A stretch of DNA of 64,000 nucleotides, taken from assembly GCF_023036475.1 (NCBI RefSeq), contig NZ_JAJQKI010000005.1, forward strand, positions 62,001 through 126,000, given 5' to 3'. Positions 1 to 7,918 of the stretch are shown here, piece after piece. The translations under genes were made by a program, and so were the position numbers. The DNA is from Bacillus pinisoli. Lineage in GTDB: Bacteria; Bacillota; Bacilli; Bacillales; SA4. A model generated the notes under the pieces. It was not told the DNA's origin. It worked only from the letters and a program-made list of their open reading frames with translations, and did not search any database. The stretch's first letter is position 1. Each line of letters begins with the position of its first letter.

Positions 1-155
1 TGATTAAAGGTTTCAATAAAGTAATTCGTTTTTCTATCATTAATTGCAATGAAAAAAGTATTAATTTGAATCGTATTCTCTAATAGCTGAAAAACCAATT
101 TAGCGCTTTGCTTCAATGTTTGAAAGTGGGTAACATCTCTTGGATGTAAGAACAC
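1..155 (-). CDS. Partial signalling protein, N-terminal (GAF-like) segment
   Basis: The reverse strand is open from a GTG at 153-155 to the window edge, giving 51 codons without a stop. A strong Shine-Dalgarno (GAGGAGGA, 163-170) lies 7 nt upstream, which supports a real start. The peptide begins VFLHPRDVTHFQTLKQSAKL and continues with a hydrophobic/acidic pattern ending in NTFFIAIND, which resembles the first helix and strand of GAF sensor domains found at the N-terminus of Bacillus diguanylate cyclases. The rest is outside the window, so the output domain is unknown. The neighbouring HD-GYP gene makes a c-di-GMP role plausible, but this is inference. Confidence 0.55.
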   Translation of the reverse strand, partial: MFLHPRDVTHFQTLKQSAKLVFQLLENTIQINTFFIAINDRKTNYFIETFN

Positions 156-335
156 TAGGACTTCCTCCTCTCATAAAAACGTATAGTAACTCTATACTAT
201 CATTTTGTGTCAAAAGTAAGGGTATGCCTATCACCCTCGCTTCCTATTTTCATAAAAAAATATGATTATTATAGGAATAAATTCCTAGAGAAGGCTACCT
301 AACAATTCGTTTTTTACAACAGATCATAAAAAAAA

Positions 336-366
336 CTTGTGTCAGCGGTTTCCCTACCTACACAAG
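336..366 (-). terminator. Rho-independent terminator of the HD-GYP gene
   Basis: On the reverse strand CTTGTGT pairs with ACACAAG and is followed by a run of T. It starts 4 nt after the stop codon of the HD-GYP gene. Confidence 0.7.
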
Positions 367-369
367 CTT

Positions 370-1482
370 TTACATTACTTTAGAAAAAGTATTTTCGGTT
401 TTATCTTTTATATTCATTTGGTAGTCTACAAATTGTGGGTAGACCGCTTCAAAGATTGAGCTAAATTCCGCGTTAAATTGCGTACCCATACTATCTAGTA
501 CGATCGCTTTCGCCTCTTCAGCACTAAAGGCTTTTCGGTAAGAACGATTGCTCGTTAACGCATCAAAGGTATCTGCAATCGCAATGATTTTGGCATTTAG
601 AGGAGTCTCCTCATCTGTAATGCCTTTTGGATATCCTCTTCCATCAAATCTTTCATGATGATGAAGGATACTTTCAACGATATAACGGGGATAGCCTAGT
701 TCCTTGGCTAGATCCGCTCCATATTGCGAATGCAATTTAATCGTATTATATTCCTCTTCCGTCAGCTTCCCCTCTTTTGACAGAATCTCTTGAGGAATAT
801 TTAATTTCCCAATATCATGTAGAATCGAACTAATCCGGAGAGATTCTAGATCAACTTGATAACCAATTGAACTCATATGCTCACCTAACAGCATGGAGTA
901 ATCGGAAACCCTGATTGAATGTCCACGAGTATAATCATCCTTCGCTTCTACCGCTAAGATTAACGTGTTTACCGTTTTATCATAAATATAGGAGTTTCTC
1001 GTGTAGTTCGTATTGGCTCTTACTACGAAATCAAGAATAATAAGATAGGTAATTAAGAAACTTAGATCTATCACTCCTTGTATCGGAAGAACTTCTACAT
1101 AATAGTTACGGAAGAACAGTCCATAAATAGTAACCAGAATCGTGAAGACACTACCTATGTAAAATAACCGTTTACTATTGAAAAGAATAGATAGTAAAGG
1201 TAGGAAAATCATGCAGAAATAATTATAAAAAGGTAGCAATAGACTTAATGCTGTTATAACAAAACATACACTTAAAAAAAGAAAGTCGCCTCGATATTTC
1301 TTCTTTACATAGCGATGGACAATCGTATATGGCAAGAAACCAAGCGTCAAAGTAAAGAGCATATAGAAATATGGTTGAGAAAATTCATCCATAAAAAATA
1401 CATAGATGGCGTGTAGCATACATGCACCCATCAATGACATCAGCCATAGTATTTTTAAGATCTTCTCAACCCTAAGTTCCAT
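370..1482 (-). CDS. Membrane HD-GYP domain protein (probable c-di-GMP phosphodiesterase)
   Basis: This 370-residue protein has about six N-terminal transmembrane helices followed by a cytosolic HD-GYP domain. The metal-binding HD pair (HDIGKLNIP), the HHHE motif and the GYP signature (DGRGYPKG) are intact, so hydrolysis of cyclic-di-GMP is expected from the family. The open frame extends to 1530, but the ATG at 1480-1482 has a GGGAGA ribosome site 6 nt upstream while the upstream ATG has none, so the shorter start is chosen. A Spo0A box (1523-1529) lies 41 nt upstream of the start, downstream of a TATAAA -10 element. Whether the membrane part senses a ligand cannot be seen. Confidence 0.88.
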   Translation of the reverse strand: MELRVEKILKILWLMSLMGACMLHAIYVFFMDEFSQPYFYMLFTLTLGFLPYTIVHRYVKKKYRGDFLFLSVCFVITALSLLLPFYNYFCMIFLPLLSILFNSKRLFYIGSVFTILVTIYGLFFRNYYVEVLPIQGVIDLSFLITYLIILDFVVRANTNYTRNSYIYDKTVNTLILAVEAKDDYTRGHSIRVSDYSMLLGEHMSSIGYQVDLESLRISSILHDIGKLNIPQEILSKEGKLTEEEYNTIKLHSQYGADLAKELGYPRYIVESILHHHERFDGRGYPKGITDEETPLNAKIIAIADTFDALTSNRSYRKAFSAEEAKAIVLDSMGTQFNAEFSSIFEAVYPQFVDYQMNIKDKTENTFSKVM

Positions 1483-1522
1483 GATGCATCTCCCGTTTTC
1501 AGAATATTTAAACTCTACAAAT

Positions 1523-1529
1523 TTCGACA
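1523..1529 (-). promoter_or_regulatory. Putative Spo0A box of the HD-GYP gene
   Basis: Reverse-strand ATGTCGAAATTTG contains an exact TGTCGAA 0A box. It lies about 15 nt downstream of a TATAAA -10 hexamer (1545-1550), a place where bound Spo0A would be expected to repress. The GGDEF-EAL gene shows nearly the same sequence and geometry. Confidence 0.5.
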
Positions 1530-1613
1530 TATTTATGTAACTATTTTATACAAAAAAATAGTTTAGAGAAAGGCTTGATTTTTTGTAAACTTACATAATT
1601 TAAGAGTTTACTT

Positions 1614-2363
1614 TTATTCTTCATACATCATTTTAATCGTCATTCCACCATCCACTACCAAATTAATACCTGTGATAAAATCATTTTCCTTAGAAGAGAG
1701 GTATAGACACGCTCTCGCAATATCTTCTGGTGTACCAACTCGCTTGGCTGGATGTTGCTCATGATCAATTTTACGTAAATTTTTATAATTACCCGTTTCA
1801 ATCCACCCCGGGGAAATAGCATTAACCGTAATACGGTCTTCGCCGAGTGAGGTAGCCAGCGCATGTGTAATGGATACAATTCCACCCTTTGTCGCCGCAT
1901 ATGCCTCTGATGAAGGCTCTGACATGATCGCACGAGTTGACGCAATGTTAATAATCGCGCCACCATCCTGATTCTCTCTCATATACTTCGCTGCCTCACG
2001 TGAACCGAGAAAAACACTACGTAGATTGGTGTTAATCATATCATCCCACTCGTCTACCGTTAGCTCATAAGGAGAGGTAAACACACTTTTCCCAGCATTG
2101 TTAATGAGTACATTAATTTGTTGATAGGTAGCCTTTGCTTTCTTCATAAGCGTAATAATATCTTCTTCTTTTCGTACATCGGTTTTCACAAATATAGCTT
2201 CGCCGCCATCGTCTTTTATTTGTTGAACCACTTCTGTTCCAGCAGTTTCATTTATATCGGCGAGAACGACCTTTGCCCCCTTTTTTGCATACATAAGGGT
2301 AACTGCCTTTCCAATTCCGTTTGCAGCACCTGTTACAACGACGACCTGGTCAGTAAAAGACAT
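1614..2363 (-). CDS. SDR-family NAD(P)-dependent oxidoreductase
   Basis: A classical short-chain dehydrogenase/reductase of about 249 residues. The N-terminal Rossmann motif TGAANGIG, the NNAG motif, the catalytic serine (NIAST region) and the YxxxK pair (YAATK) are all present. The C-terminal FITGINLVVDGGMT is typical of the FabG/glucose dehydrogenase subgroup. The substrate cannot be told from sequence. The start is the ATG at 2361-2363, which has AAGGAG 8 nt upstream; a GTG three codons earlier overlaps that site. It is a single gene upstream of the HD-GYP gene and no terminator is obvious between them. Confidence 0.85.
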   Translation of the reverse strand: MSFTDQVVVVTGAANGIGKAVTLMYAKKGAKVVLADINETAGTEVVQQIKDDGGEAIFVKTDVRKEEDIITLMKKAKATYQQINVLINNAGKSVFTSPYELTVDEWDDMINTNLRSVFLGSREAAKYMRENQDGGAIINIASTRAIMSEPSSEAYAATKGGIVSITHALATSLGEDRITVNAISPGWIETGNYKNLRKIDHEQHPAKRVGTPEDIARACLYLSSKENDFITGINLVVDGGMTIKMMYEE

Positions 2364-2481
2364 GCTAATCACTCCTTTTTACTTATACGCTAACAGGTTT
2401 TAAGGGGTTTCACAAATGATTGAAGTGTGTTTTGGGGTTATTAGGGTGATTTTTTTAGCTTTTCCAGGCCAATTGAGATCG

Positions 2482-2575
2482 AATTGCACAGTAAATGAAG
2501 AAAATCGCACAGTAGTTTGGGATAATTGCACAGTACTTCGAGCGAATTGCACACAAACTCCGATTAATTGCACAA
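2482..2575 (+). repeat. Five helically phased 21-bp repeats, core AATTGCACA
   Basis: The core AAT[T/C]GCACA starts at 2482, 2503, 2524, 2545 and 2566, exactly 21 bp (two helical turns) apart. The 12 bp between cores are not conserved. The array lies in the gap between the 3' end of glpD and the SDR start. A reading frame runs through it only because 21 is a multiple of three; the derived heptad peptide looks artefactual. Confidence 0.8.
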
Positions 2576-2616
2576 ACGTAAAAAATCCCACAGCCAAACC
2601 TAGCCGTGGGAGTATC

Positions 2617-4272
2617 TTATTTTTCATCAGGAGTAGTCGCGTAACTCTGTTCTTGCTCCAGCTCTTTCATATAAGCGTATTTTTGCTCTGCCTTCCACTT
2701 TAACTGCTTTGCCATGTATTCAATGACCGGCTTTTTCCATTTCTGTACCCAATCAATTTCAAAAAATAATGCACCCGTTCGCCTAATAAAAAAATCAACC
2801 GGTTTATAAGCCATCTCGGACCTGAGACTATATTCGACTTGGACATACACTTCTAAAGGCAATCTGGATTCATGACGATTGTAAGTTGTCGCGATCTCCA
2901 GCAGCTCTTCTATATTGGAACCATAACGACGGGCCAGTAACAAGTATTGCTCTTCCGTAAAACCCATCTCTATGGCTTTTTCTACATGGGAAGCAATATA
3001 AGTATTTAAATTTTTCGACCCGTTTACATGTCCGCCTGAAATCGGCAGTTGTTTGGTCTGGCACGTTTTTTTTAACGTTGATCTATACTTAAATACAGAG
3101 CTTTCCACAATGAGGTCTACTATCATCTCAGCCATTTTTCGATAGCCCGTTAGCTTTCCTCCTGCGATCGTAATAAGACCTGATTCCGACTCCCATACCT
3201 CATCCTTACGTGAGATTTCCGACGGGTCTTTCCCTTCTTCATATATAAGAGGCCGAACACCTGCCCAGCTGGACTCCACATCAACTGGACTCACGTCTAC
3301 TTCAGGAAACATAAAACGAATCGCATCAATGATATAGCATGCATCCTCCTGGGTCATTTTTGGATATCTCGGCTCTTCATCAAAAAAAGTATCTGTTGTT
3401 CCGACATACGTTTTCCCATCTCTAGGAATCGCAAAAACCATTCGACCATCAGGTGTGTCAAAATAAACGGCCTGCTTCAGTGGAAATTTCGACTGATCAA
3501 AGACAAGATGAACCCCCTTCGTTAGACGAAGGTGTTTACCGTTGTTCGACCGGTCCTGTTTCCTTAACGTATCTACCCACGGTCCCGTTGCATTCACCAC
3601 TTTTTTCGCACGTATTTCATACCGTTTCTTTGTAATTTGATCTTCAACCTCAGCACCAATGACCTTGCCATTCTTATATAACAACTCAACTACCCGCGCA
3701 TAATTAATGGCCTGTGCACCGTGGTGAACAGCTTCTTTTAATACCTCGATTGTTAACCTAGCATCATCTGTTCGATACTCCACATAGTATCCGGCACCCT
3801 TTAAGCCCTCTTTTTTAATGAGCGGCTCATTCACCAGCGTTTCTTTCACACCTAACATACGTCTACGTTCACTTCTTTTTACACCAGCTAAAAAATCATA
3901 GACTCTTAGACCAAGAGAAGTAGACAATCTACCAAACGTCCCTCCTTTATGAAGAGGAAGAAGCATCCACTCGGGTGTTGTCACATGTGGTCCATTTTCA
4001 TACACGATCTCTCGTTCTTTCCCTACCTCTGCAACCATCTTTACTTCAAACTGCTTTAAGTAACGTAAGCCGCCATGTACGAGCTTCGTCGAACGACTTG
4101 ACGTACCTGCGGCAAAATCCTGCATGTCGACTAGACCTGTTTTGAAACCACGAGTCGTTGCGTCTAACGCAATTCCACAACCCGTAATTCCTCCACCAAC
4201 GACTAATACATCAAGCTTGGTTTGAGATAAGCTTTCTAAGGTAAGCTGTCGATCTCGGCTAGAAAAATTCAT
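2617..4272 (-). CDS. glpD: Aerobic glycerol-3-phosphate dehydrogenase
   Basis: GlpD oxidises sn-glycerol-3-phosphate to dihydroxyacetone phosphate at the membrane and passes electrons to menaquinone. The 551-residue protein has the FAD dinucleotide fold ([10 protein letters not shown], residues 24-33), the [14 protein letters not shown] segment, ATGPWVD and the later [14 protein letters not shown] signature, followed by the C-terminal helical domain; the length matches Bacillus GlpD. The ATG at 4270-4272 is chosen because AGGAGG lies 8 nt upstream; the longer frame to 4311 lacks a site. No glpF or glpK is adjacent, so it appears to be a lone gene. No antiterminator target could be confirmed upstream. 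Confidence 0.95.
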   Translation of the reverse strand: MNFSSRDRQLTLESLSQTKLDVLVVGGGITGCGIALDATTRGFKTGLVDMQDFAAGTSSRSTKLVHGGLRYLKQFEVKMVAEVGKEREIVYENGPHVTTPEWMLLPLHKGGTFGRLSTSLGLRVYDFLAGVKRSERRRMLGVKETLVNEPLIKKEGLKGAGYYVEYRTDDARLTIEVLKEAVHHGAQAINYARVVELLYKNGKVIGAEVEDQITKKRYEIRAKKVVNATGPWVDTLRKQDRSNNGKHLRLTKGVHLVFDQSKFPLKQAVYFDTPDGRMVFAIPRDGKTYVGTTDTFFDEEPRYPKMTQEDACYIIDAIRFMFPEVDVSPVDVESSWAGVRPLIYEEGKDPSEISRKDEVWESESGLITIAGGKLTGYRKMAEMIVDLIVESSVFKYRSTLKKTCQTKQLPISGGHVNGSKNLNTYIASHVEKAIEMGFTEEQYLLLARRYGSNIEELLEIATTYNRHESRLPLEVYVQVEYSLRSEMAYKPVDFFIRRTGALFFEIDWVQKWKKPVIEYMAKQLKWKAEQKYAYMKELEQEQSYATTPDEK

Positions 4273-4376
4273 ACGATTACCTCCTATTTCATTTCTACGC
4301 GGTAAACGCAAAAAGAGACCAAAACAAACGAACGCGGCATGACTGCCACGTGTTGCGATAGCAGCCTAAATAAAAA

Positions 4377-4404
4377 ACCAACAGCCTAATGCAAGACTGT
4401 CGGT
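4377..4404 (-). terminator. Terminator of the GGDEF-EAL gene
   Basis: ACCGACAG pairs with CTGTTGGT (one G-T pair) on the reverse strand, followed by six T. The stem overlaps the last codons and the stop of the GGDEF-EAL gene. Confidence 0.8.
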
Positions 4405-7277
4405 TTCGCTTTTAACATGATTTCTAGCTCATCCATGGCTACAGGTCTACTAAAGTAATAGCCTTGCATCTGATCGCAGTTGATAGTTCTCAAGATGTCC
4501 TGTTGCTCTTTCGTTTCAACACCCTCGGCAATAACAACCATATCCAAACTGTGGGCAACCTCAATTAATGCTTTGACAATAATCATATCATCGTCATCTT
4601 GATCAATTTCCTGAATAAATGCACGGTCTATTTTTAACACATCAACAGGAAGTCGTTTTAAGTAATTTAAAGAAGAATACCCTGTTCCAAAATCATCAAG
4701 TGCCAACTCAAGTCCAAGTTCCTTTAATTCCTCAAGCTTGTTAATGACCTGATCTGGCTGTGACATTGCCACACTTTCTGTAATCTCAAGCTTTAGTTGA
4801 CGAGGAGAAATGCCACTACTGTTAATCGCCTCCGCAACTGACTGTAATAGCTTGCTGTGGAGGAACTGACTCATAGATATATTAACTGACATCGTTAGTT
4901 GATCTCCGCCTGTTTGTTGGAAGGTTTTCAAATCTCTACAAGCCTTGTTTAGGATCCATTCCCCGATTGGAATGATTAATCCTGTTTCTTCAGCAATAGG
5001 AATAAACGAGCCTGGAGATACAAAACCAAGGGTAGGATGGAACCATCGAACGAGAGCCTCTACTCCTTCAATTTTGCCTGTTTCTAAGTTCACCTGCGGT
5101 TGATAATACAGTTCAAGTTGATTTTTCTCAATCGCCTGTCTTAACTCATTTTCAACTTCGACTTTAGAAATAATCTCCAGGTTAATCTCTGAATTATAAA
5201 ACTTATAATTATTTTTCCCAGATTCCTTCGCTGTGTACATAGCGATATCCGCATTTTTAATTAATGTATTGAGTTGCTTACCATTTTCCGGATAAAGACT
5301 AATTCCAATACTTGCCGATAAGAAATATTCACTACCCTTTAGCTTATAAGGTTCACACAAGGATGATGTTATTTGCTTAGCTTTCGATTCAATTTCAGCA
5401 AGATCCTGATAATCAGGGATCAGAATGATAAATTCATCTCCACCCATTCTTGATACAATATATTCTTTATTGCTCATTGCCTTGATTCGTTCTGACACTT
5501 CGAGTAGTAATACATCTCCTGATTCATGACCTAATGTGTCATTGACAATCTTAAACCGGTCTAGGTCGATAAAAAACAAAGCCATTCTTTGAAACGATTG
5601 CTTTTCTTCATTTTCAGAGAAATAATGTTGCAGAAAAGTTTTATTATAAAGCTTGGTTAATTGATCATAATGCGCCAAAAACTCAAGCTTTTGTTTCGCT
5701 TCATATACTTCCGTAAACATGTTTCTTAGCTTATGTTCAGTTGTTTTAAAATTACTAACAATATCTCCTAGCTCCATCGTATGCATAGTAGGCCATGTTA
5801 TGGAATCACTTTCCATAATCTTAGAAGGTAAATTAGTGGTCAAATCGGCTATTTTGGCAAAAGACCGTTGAATCCACTTACTTAATACGAAAGAGATGAT
5901 TACAGTAACGCCTGAAACGATGAAAACTAAAATAAATAAATTGATAAATTGGTTATACAAATTAGAAACATACTTAGTTAGGGGAACTTTCACATGTATA
6001 CTCCAAGGAATTTCCTTACTTATCTGTGTTACCTTACTATAAGACAGTGCCGCCCACTCTTGTGGAAAGTTAACTGCGTCTTCAAGGCTAGATCCCTGTT
6101 CCGTATTATAAAAGACTTCATTACTACTTATTAGCAGTTTTTGAGAGTCTCTTTGATCATTGTCCTTATTCGTTGCAACAATTTGCTCAAATCGATCAAT
6201 AATGGTGATATCTACTAGGTCCTTTTTCATGTCAAGAATGGCTTTTTTAAATATGGATGGTTTAATAACCCCAACAACATATCCTTTGATTTGATTTCCA
6301 TTGAAAACAATAGGTACTGTTAAGGAAACAGTCGGATGTGATGGACTTAACATAAATACATTTGAAAGATAGGGACGTCCTTGTTCATCTGCACTTCCAA
6401 AACTATTATTGAAATCAAATTCATAAAAATTATAGGCATTCTTTCCATAGCTTTGGATAACATTACCATTAATATCACTAACATAAATAGCTTCATACAT
6501 AGGATTTGAGCTCACTATGCCCATTAATTCCGTATATATGTCAGATTTACTCTCTAAACCGTATACATTGATTTTATTCGCGGCCGTATATAAAGAAGTA
6601 AGAGAATTTGCGTGGATTTGTTCAATTCTTGTTTTTAACAAATTCGTCGTTTCGTCAATCTCATATTTTATATGTTGTTTTGTCTCTTGTAGCTCATCTT
6701 TACCAATGAGTATTAACGCAGAAACAACTGGTATTAAAAAGAAGATGAGTAGCATATTCAGGGTTATTTCTTGAAGAGAGATCCTTCTTCTGGTGTTCGC
6801 GATTTTTGTCATTTCTAAAGTAATAATTGCTAGGTTAGCAAGGACAACATTTAGAATTGCGTTAATTCCCTGTTTCAACATAATCATTGTTGAATTCATG
6901 TAGTCAAGATGTAGAAAAACCATATTCGTTAAATAAGAAAATGGTATGCCAATTGCTACAAAATACAATAAAGCACATATAACTAAATTTTTTCTAAATT
7001 TGTAGTAGAGCATACCCACAATTAAAGCTTCCATAACATAATAAAGCATGCCAAAAAGATGGTCCCACAAAAATATAGTGTAAACCCCTGAAAGAAAGGC
7101 TGAAAGAATCGCCCATCTATAGCCGTAATAATGAACGATTAATAGGACAAACACCGAACCGAAGATAAAGTGAATGCCTAGAAAAAGTTCTATATTAAAA
7201 TAATTCCCTATAATGGCAAGAATGGTAAGAGAAAGATAACCTATCAATTTTCGAGCTCTACTGCCAGAACTAAACAT
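4386..7277 (-). CDS. Membrane sensor GGDEF-EAL protein (c-di-GMP turnover)
   Basis: A 963-residue protein. Roughly six N-terminal membrane helices (residues about 10-165) precede another helix near 176-194, a Cache-like extracellular sensor (about 195-440), a membrane helix (about 445-468) and a HAMP-like linker. GGDEF is intact (SRMGGDEF, near residue 612), with no RxxD inhibitory site before it. The EAL domain is also complete: EALVRW near 740, NISMSQF, EITES, DDFGTGYSS and AEGVET. Both synthesis and hydrolysis of c-di-GMP are therefore possible; family experience says one activity usually dominates. The first ATG has only a weak ribosome site. A Spo0A box lies 33 nt upstream of the start. 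Confidence 0.9.
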   Translation of the reverse strand: MFSSGSRARKLIGYLSLTILAIIGNYFNIELFLGIHFIFGSVFVLLIVHYYGYRWAILSAFLSGVYTIFLWDHLFGMLYYVMEALIVGMLYYKFRKNLVICALLYFVAIGIPFSYLTNMVFLHLDYMNSTMIMLKQGINAILNVVLANLAIITLEMTKIANTRRRISLQEITLNMLLIFFLIPVVSALILIGKDELQETKQHIKYEIDETTNLLKTRIEQIHANSLTSLYTAANKINVYGLESKSDIYTELMGIVSSNPMYEAIYVSDINGNVIQSYGKNAYNFYEFDFNNSFGSADEQGRPYLSNVFMLSPSHPTVSLTVPIVFNGNQIKGYVVGVIKPSIFKKAILDMKKDLVDITIIDRFEQIVATNKDNDQRDSQKLLISSNEVFYNTEQGSSLEDAVNFPQEWAALSYSKVTQISKEIPWSIHVKVPLTKYVSNLYNQFINLFILVFIVSGVTVIISFVLSKWIQRSFAKIADLTTNLPSKIMESDSITWPTMHTMELGDIVSNFKTTEHKLRNMFTEVYEAKQKLEFLAHYDQLTKLYNKTFLQHYFSENEEKQSFQRMALFFIDLDRFKIVNDTLGHESGDVLLLEVSERIKAMSNKEYIVSRMGGDEFIILIPDYQDLAEIESKAKQITSSLCEPYKLKGSEYFLSASIGISLYPENGKQLNTLIKNADIAMYTAKESGKNNYKFYNSEINLEIISKVEVENELRQAIEKNQLELYYQPQVNLETGKIEGVEALVRWFHPTLGFVSPGSFIPIAEETGLIIPIGEWILNKACRDLKTFQQTGGDQLTMSVNISMSQFLHSKLLQSVAEAINSSGISPRQLKLEITESVAMSQPDQVINKLEELKELGLELALDDFGTGYSSLNYLKRLPVDVLKIDRAFIQEIDQDDDDMIIVKALIEVAHSLDMVVIAEGVETKEQQDILRTINCDQMQGYYFSRPVAMDELEIMLKAKPTVLH

Positions 7278-7309
7278 GTCTTAATACCCCACGATGTCTT
7301 CTTTCAAGT

Positions 7310-7316
7310 TTCGACA
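7310..7316 (-). promoter_or_regulatory. Putative Spo0A box of the GGDEF-EAL gene
   Basis: The reverse strand reads ATGTCGAAACTTG, containing an exact TGTCGAA. It lies 14 nt downstream of a perfect TATAAT -10 (7331-7336) and 33 nt before the start codon, a repression geometry shared with the HD-GYP gene at 370-1482. Confidence 0.55.
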
Positions 7317-7528
7317 TTATTTGTTTTTTTATTATACATGCTTTAACCGAAGATTTGAGAACTTTTACAAATATTTTACACTCCATATTTAGGCAGTAGC
7401 GCTCTCTCGCTTACTATTCTTGTATAGATTTTGCTTTAACCTCCTACCTATTAAAATACCTTTCCGAAAACAGAACGCCCATTTTTCTGTACAGTGGGCA
7501 AACACCCACCCGGTACAGGCCAGAGGCA

Positions 7529-7537
7529 CATAGAGTA
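7529..7537 (+). promoter_or_regulatory. Possible sigma-K-type -10 element (CATAGAGTA)
   Basis: CATAGAGTA fits the CATANNNTA pattern of sigma-K -10 elements and lies about 27 nt upstream of the first YjcZ-like gene. No convincing -35 was found. An imperfect inverted repeat (TGTAC/GTACA around GTGGG/CCCAC, 7487-7518) covers the -35 area. Confidence 0.35.
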
Positions 7538-7563
7538 TAACAAACGTACTTGGAGGTGTAATC

Positions 7564-7659
7564 ATGAGTGCAGTTGGTGGATACGGTGCAGGTTTTGCAC
7601 TAATCGTTGTATTGTTCATTCTGTTAATCATTGTTGGTTCAGCTTACGTTGGATACTAA
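7564..7659 (+). CDS. YjcZ-family small sporulation protein
   Basis: This 31-residue ORF begins MSAVGGYGAGFALIVVLFIL and ends with a short hydrophobic segment and VGY. A glycine/tyrosine-rich head followed by one membrane-spanning ALIVVLFILLIIVG segment is the hallmark of the YjcZ/YczN-type micro-proteins of Bacillus, which are annotated as sporulation proteins. TGGAGGTG lies 6 nt upstream of the ATG. It is followed 37 nt later by a related ORF, and both end at a strong terminator, so they form a two-gene unit transcribed away from the c-di-GMP gene. Function is unknown. Confidence 0.8.
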   Translation: MSAVGGYGAGFALIVVLFILLIIVGSAYVGY

Positions 7660-7696
7660 TTTGATTTTTTCACAATAAATTGAAGGAGGAATTTTC

Positions 7697-7834
7697 ATGC
7701 ACGGATATGGTCATGGTTTCGGTGGTTGTGGTTATACAGCTCCAGTAGCAGGTGCTTATCATGGAGGTAGCACTTTCACATTAATCGTTGTTTTATTCAT
7801 CTTGTTAATCATTGTTGGTGCCGCTTGGTGCTAA
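7697..7834 (+). CDS. YjcZ-family small sporulation protein, second copy
   Basis: A 45-residue ORF with a Gly/His/Tyr/Cys-rich head (MHGYGHGFGGCGY) and the same LIVVLFILLIIVG membrane segment as its neighbour, ending GAAWC. The nearly identical hydrophobic core shows that the pair arose by tandem duplication. GAAGGAGGA lies 6 nt before the ATG. Two cysteines and three histidines in a short peptide could bind metal or be cross-linked in the spore, but this is speculation. Confidence 0.8.
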   Translation: MHGYGHGFGGCGYTAPVAGAYHGGSTFTLIVVLFILLIIVGAAWC

Positions 7835-7850
7835 TGGTTAGATCATAGAA

Positions 7851-7873
7851 AAGACTGCTCCCCGGGCAGTCTT
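7851..7873 (+). terminator. Terminator of the YjcZ-like pair
   Basis: AAGACTGC/GCAGTCTT form a perfect 8-bp stem followed by TTTTTT. Confidence 0.85.
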
Positions 7874-7891
7874 TTTTCTAGGTATAAGGAA

Positions 7892-7918
7892 AACCACGCT
7901 AGAAAAACTAGCGTGGTT
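7892..7918 (-). terminator. Terminator of the glycoside hydrolase operon
   Basis: An 11-bp perfect stem (AACCACGCTAG/CTAGCGTGGTT) with a 5-nt loop overlaps the stop codon of the 1092-residue protein and is followed by a T-rich stretch on the reverse strand. Confidence 0.8.

Noticed and set aside
1655..2393. ORFs overlapping the SDR gene on both strands
   Set aside because: They are shadows of the SDR frame without ribosome sites.
2482..2575. CRISPR array
   Set aside because: The cores are 9 bp and the step 21 bp; repeats and spacers are far too short, and no cas gene is present.
2400..2703. Open frames on both strands through the 21-bp repeats
   Set aside because: The frames stay open because the repeat length is a multiple of three; no ribosome site, and the peptide repeats reflect the DNA repeats.
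7389..7631. 80-codon minus-strand ORF
   Set aside because: It is antisense to the first YjcZ-like gene and its leader and has no ribosome site.
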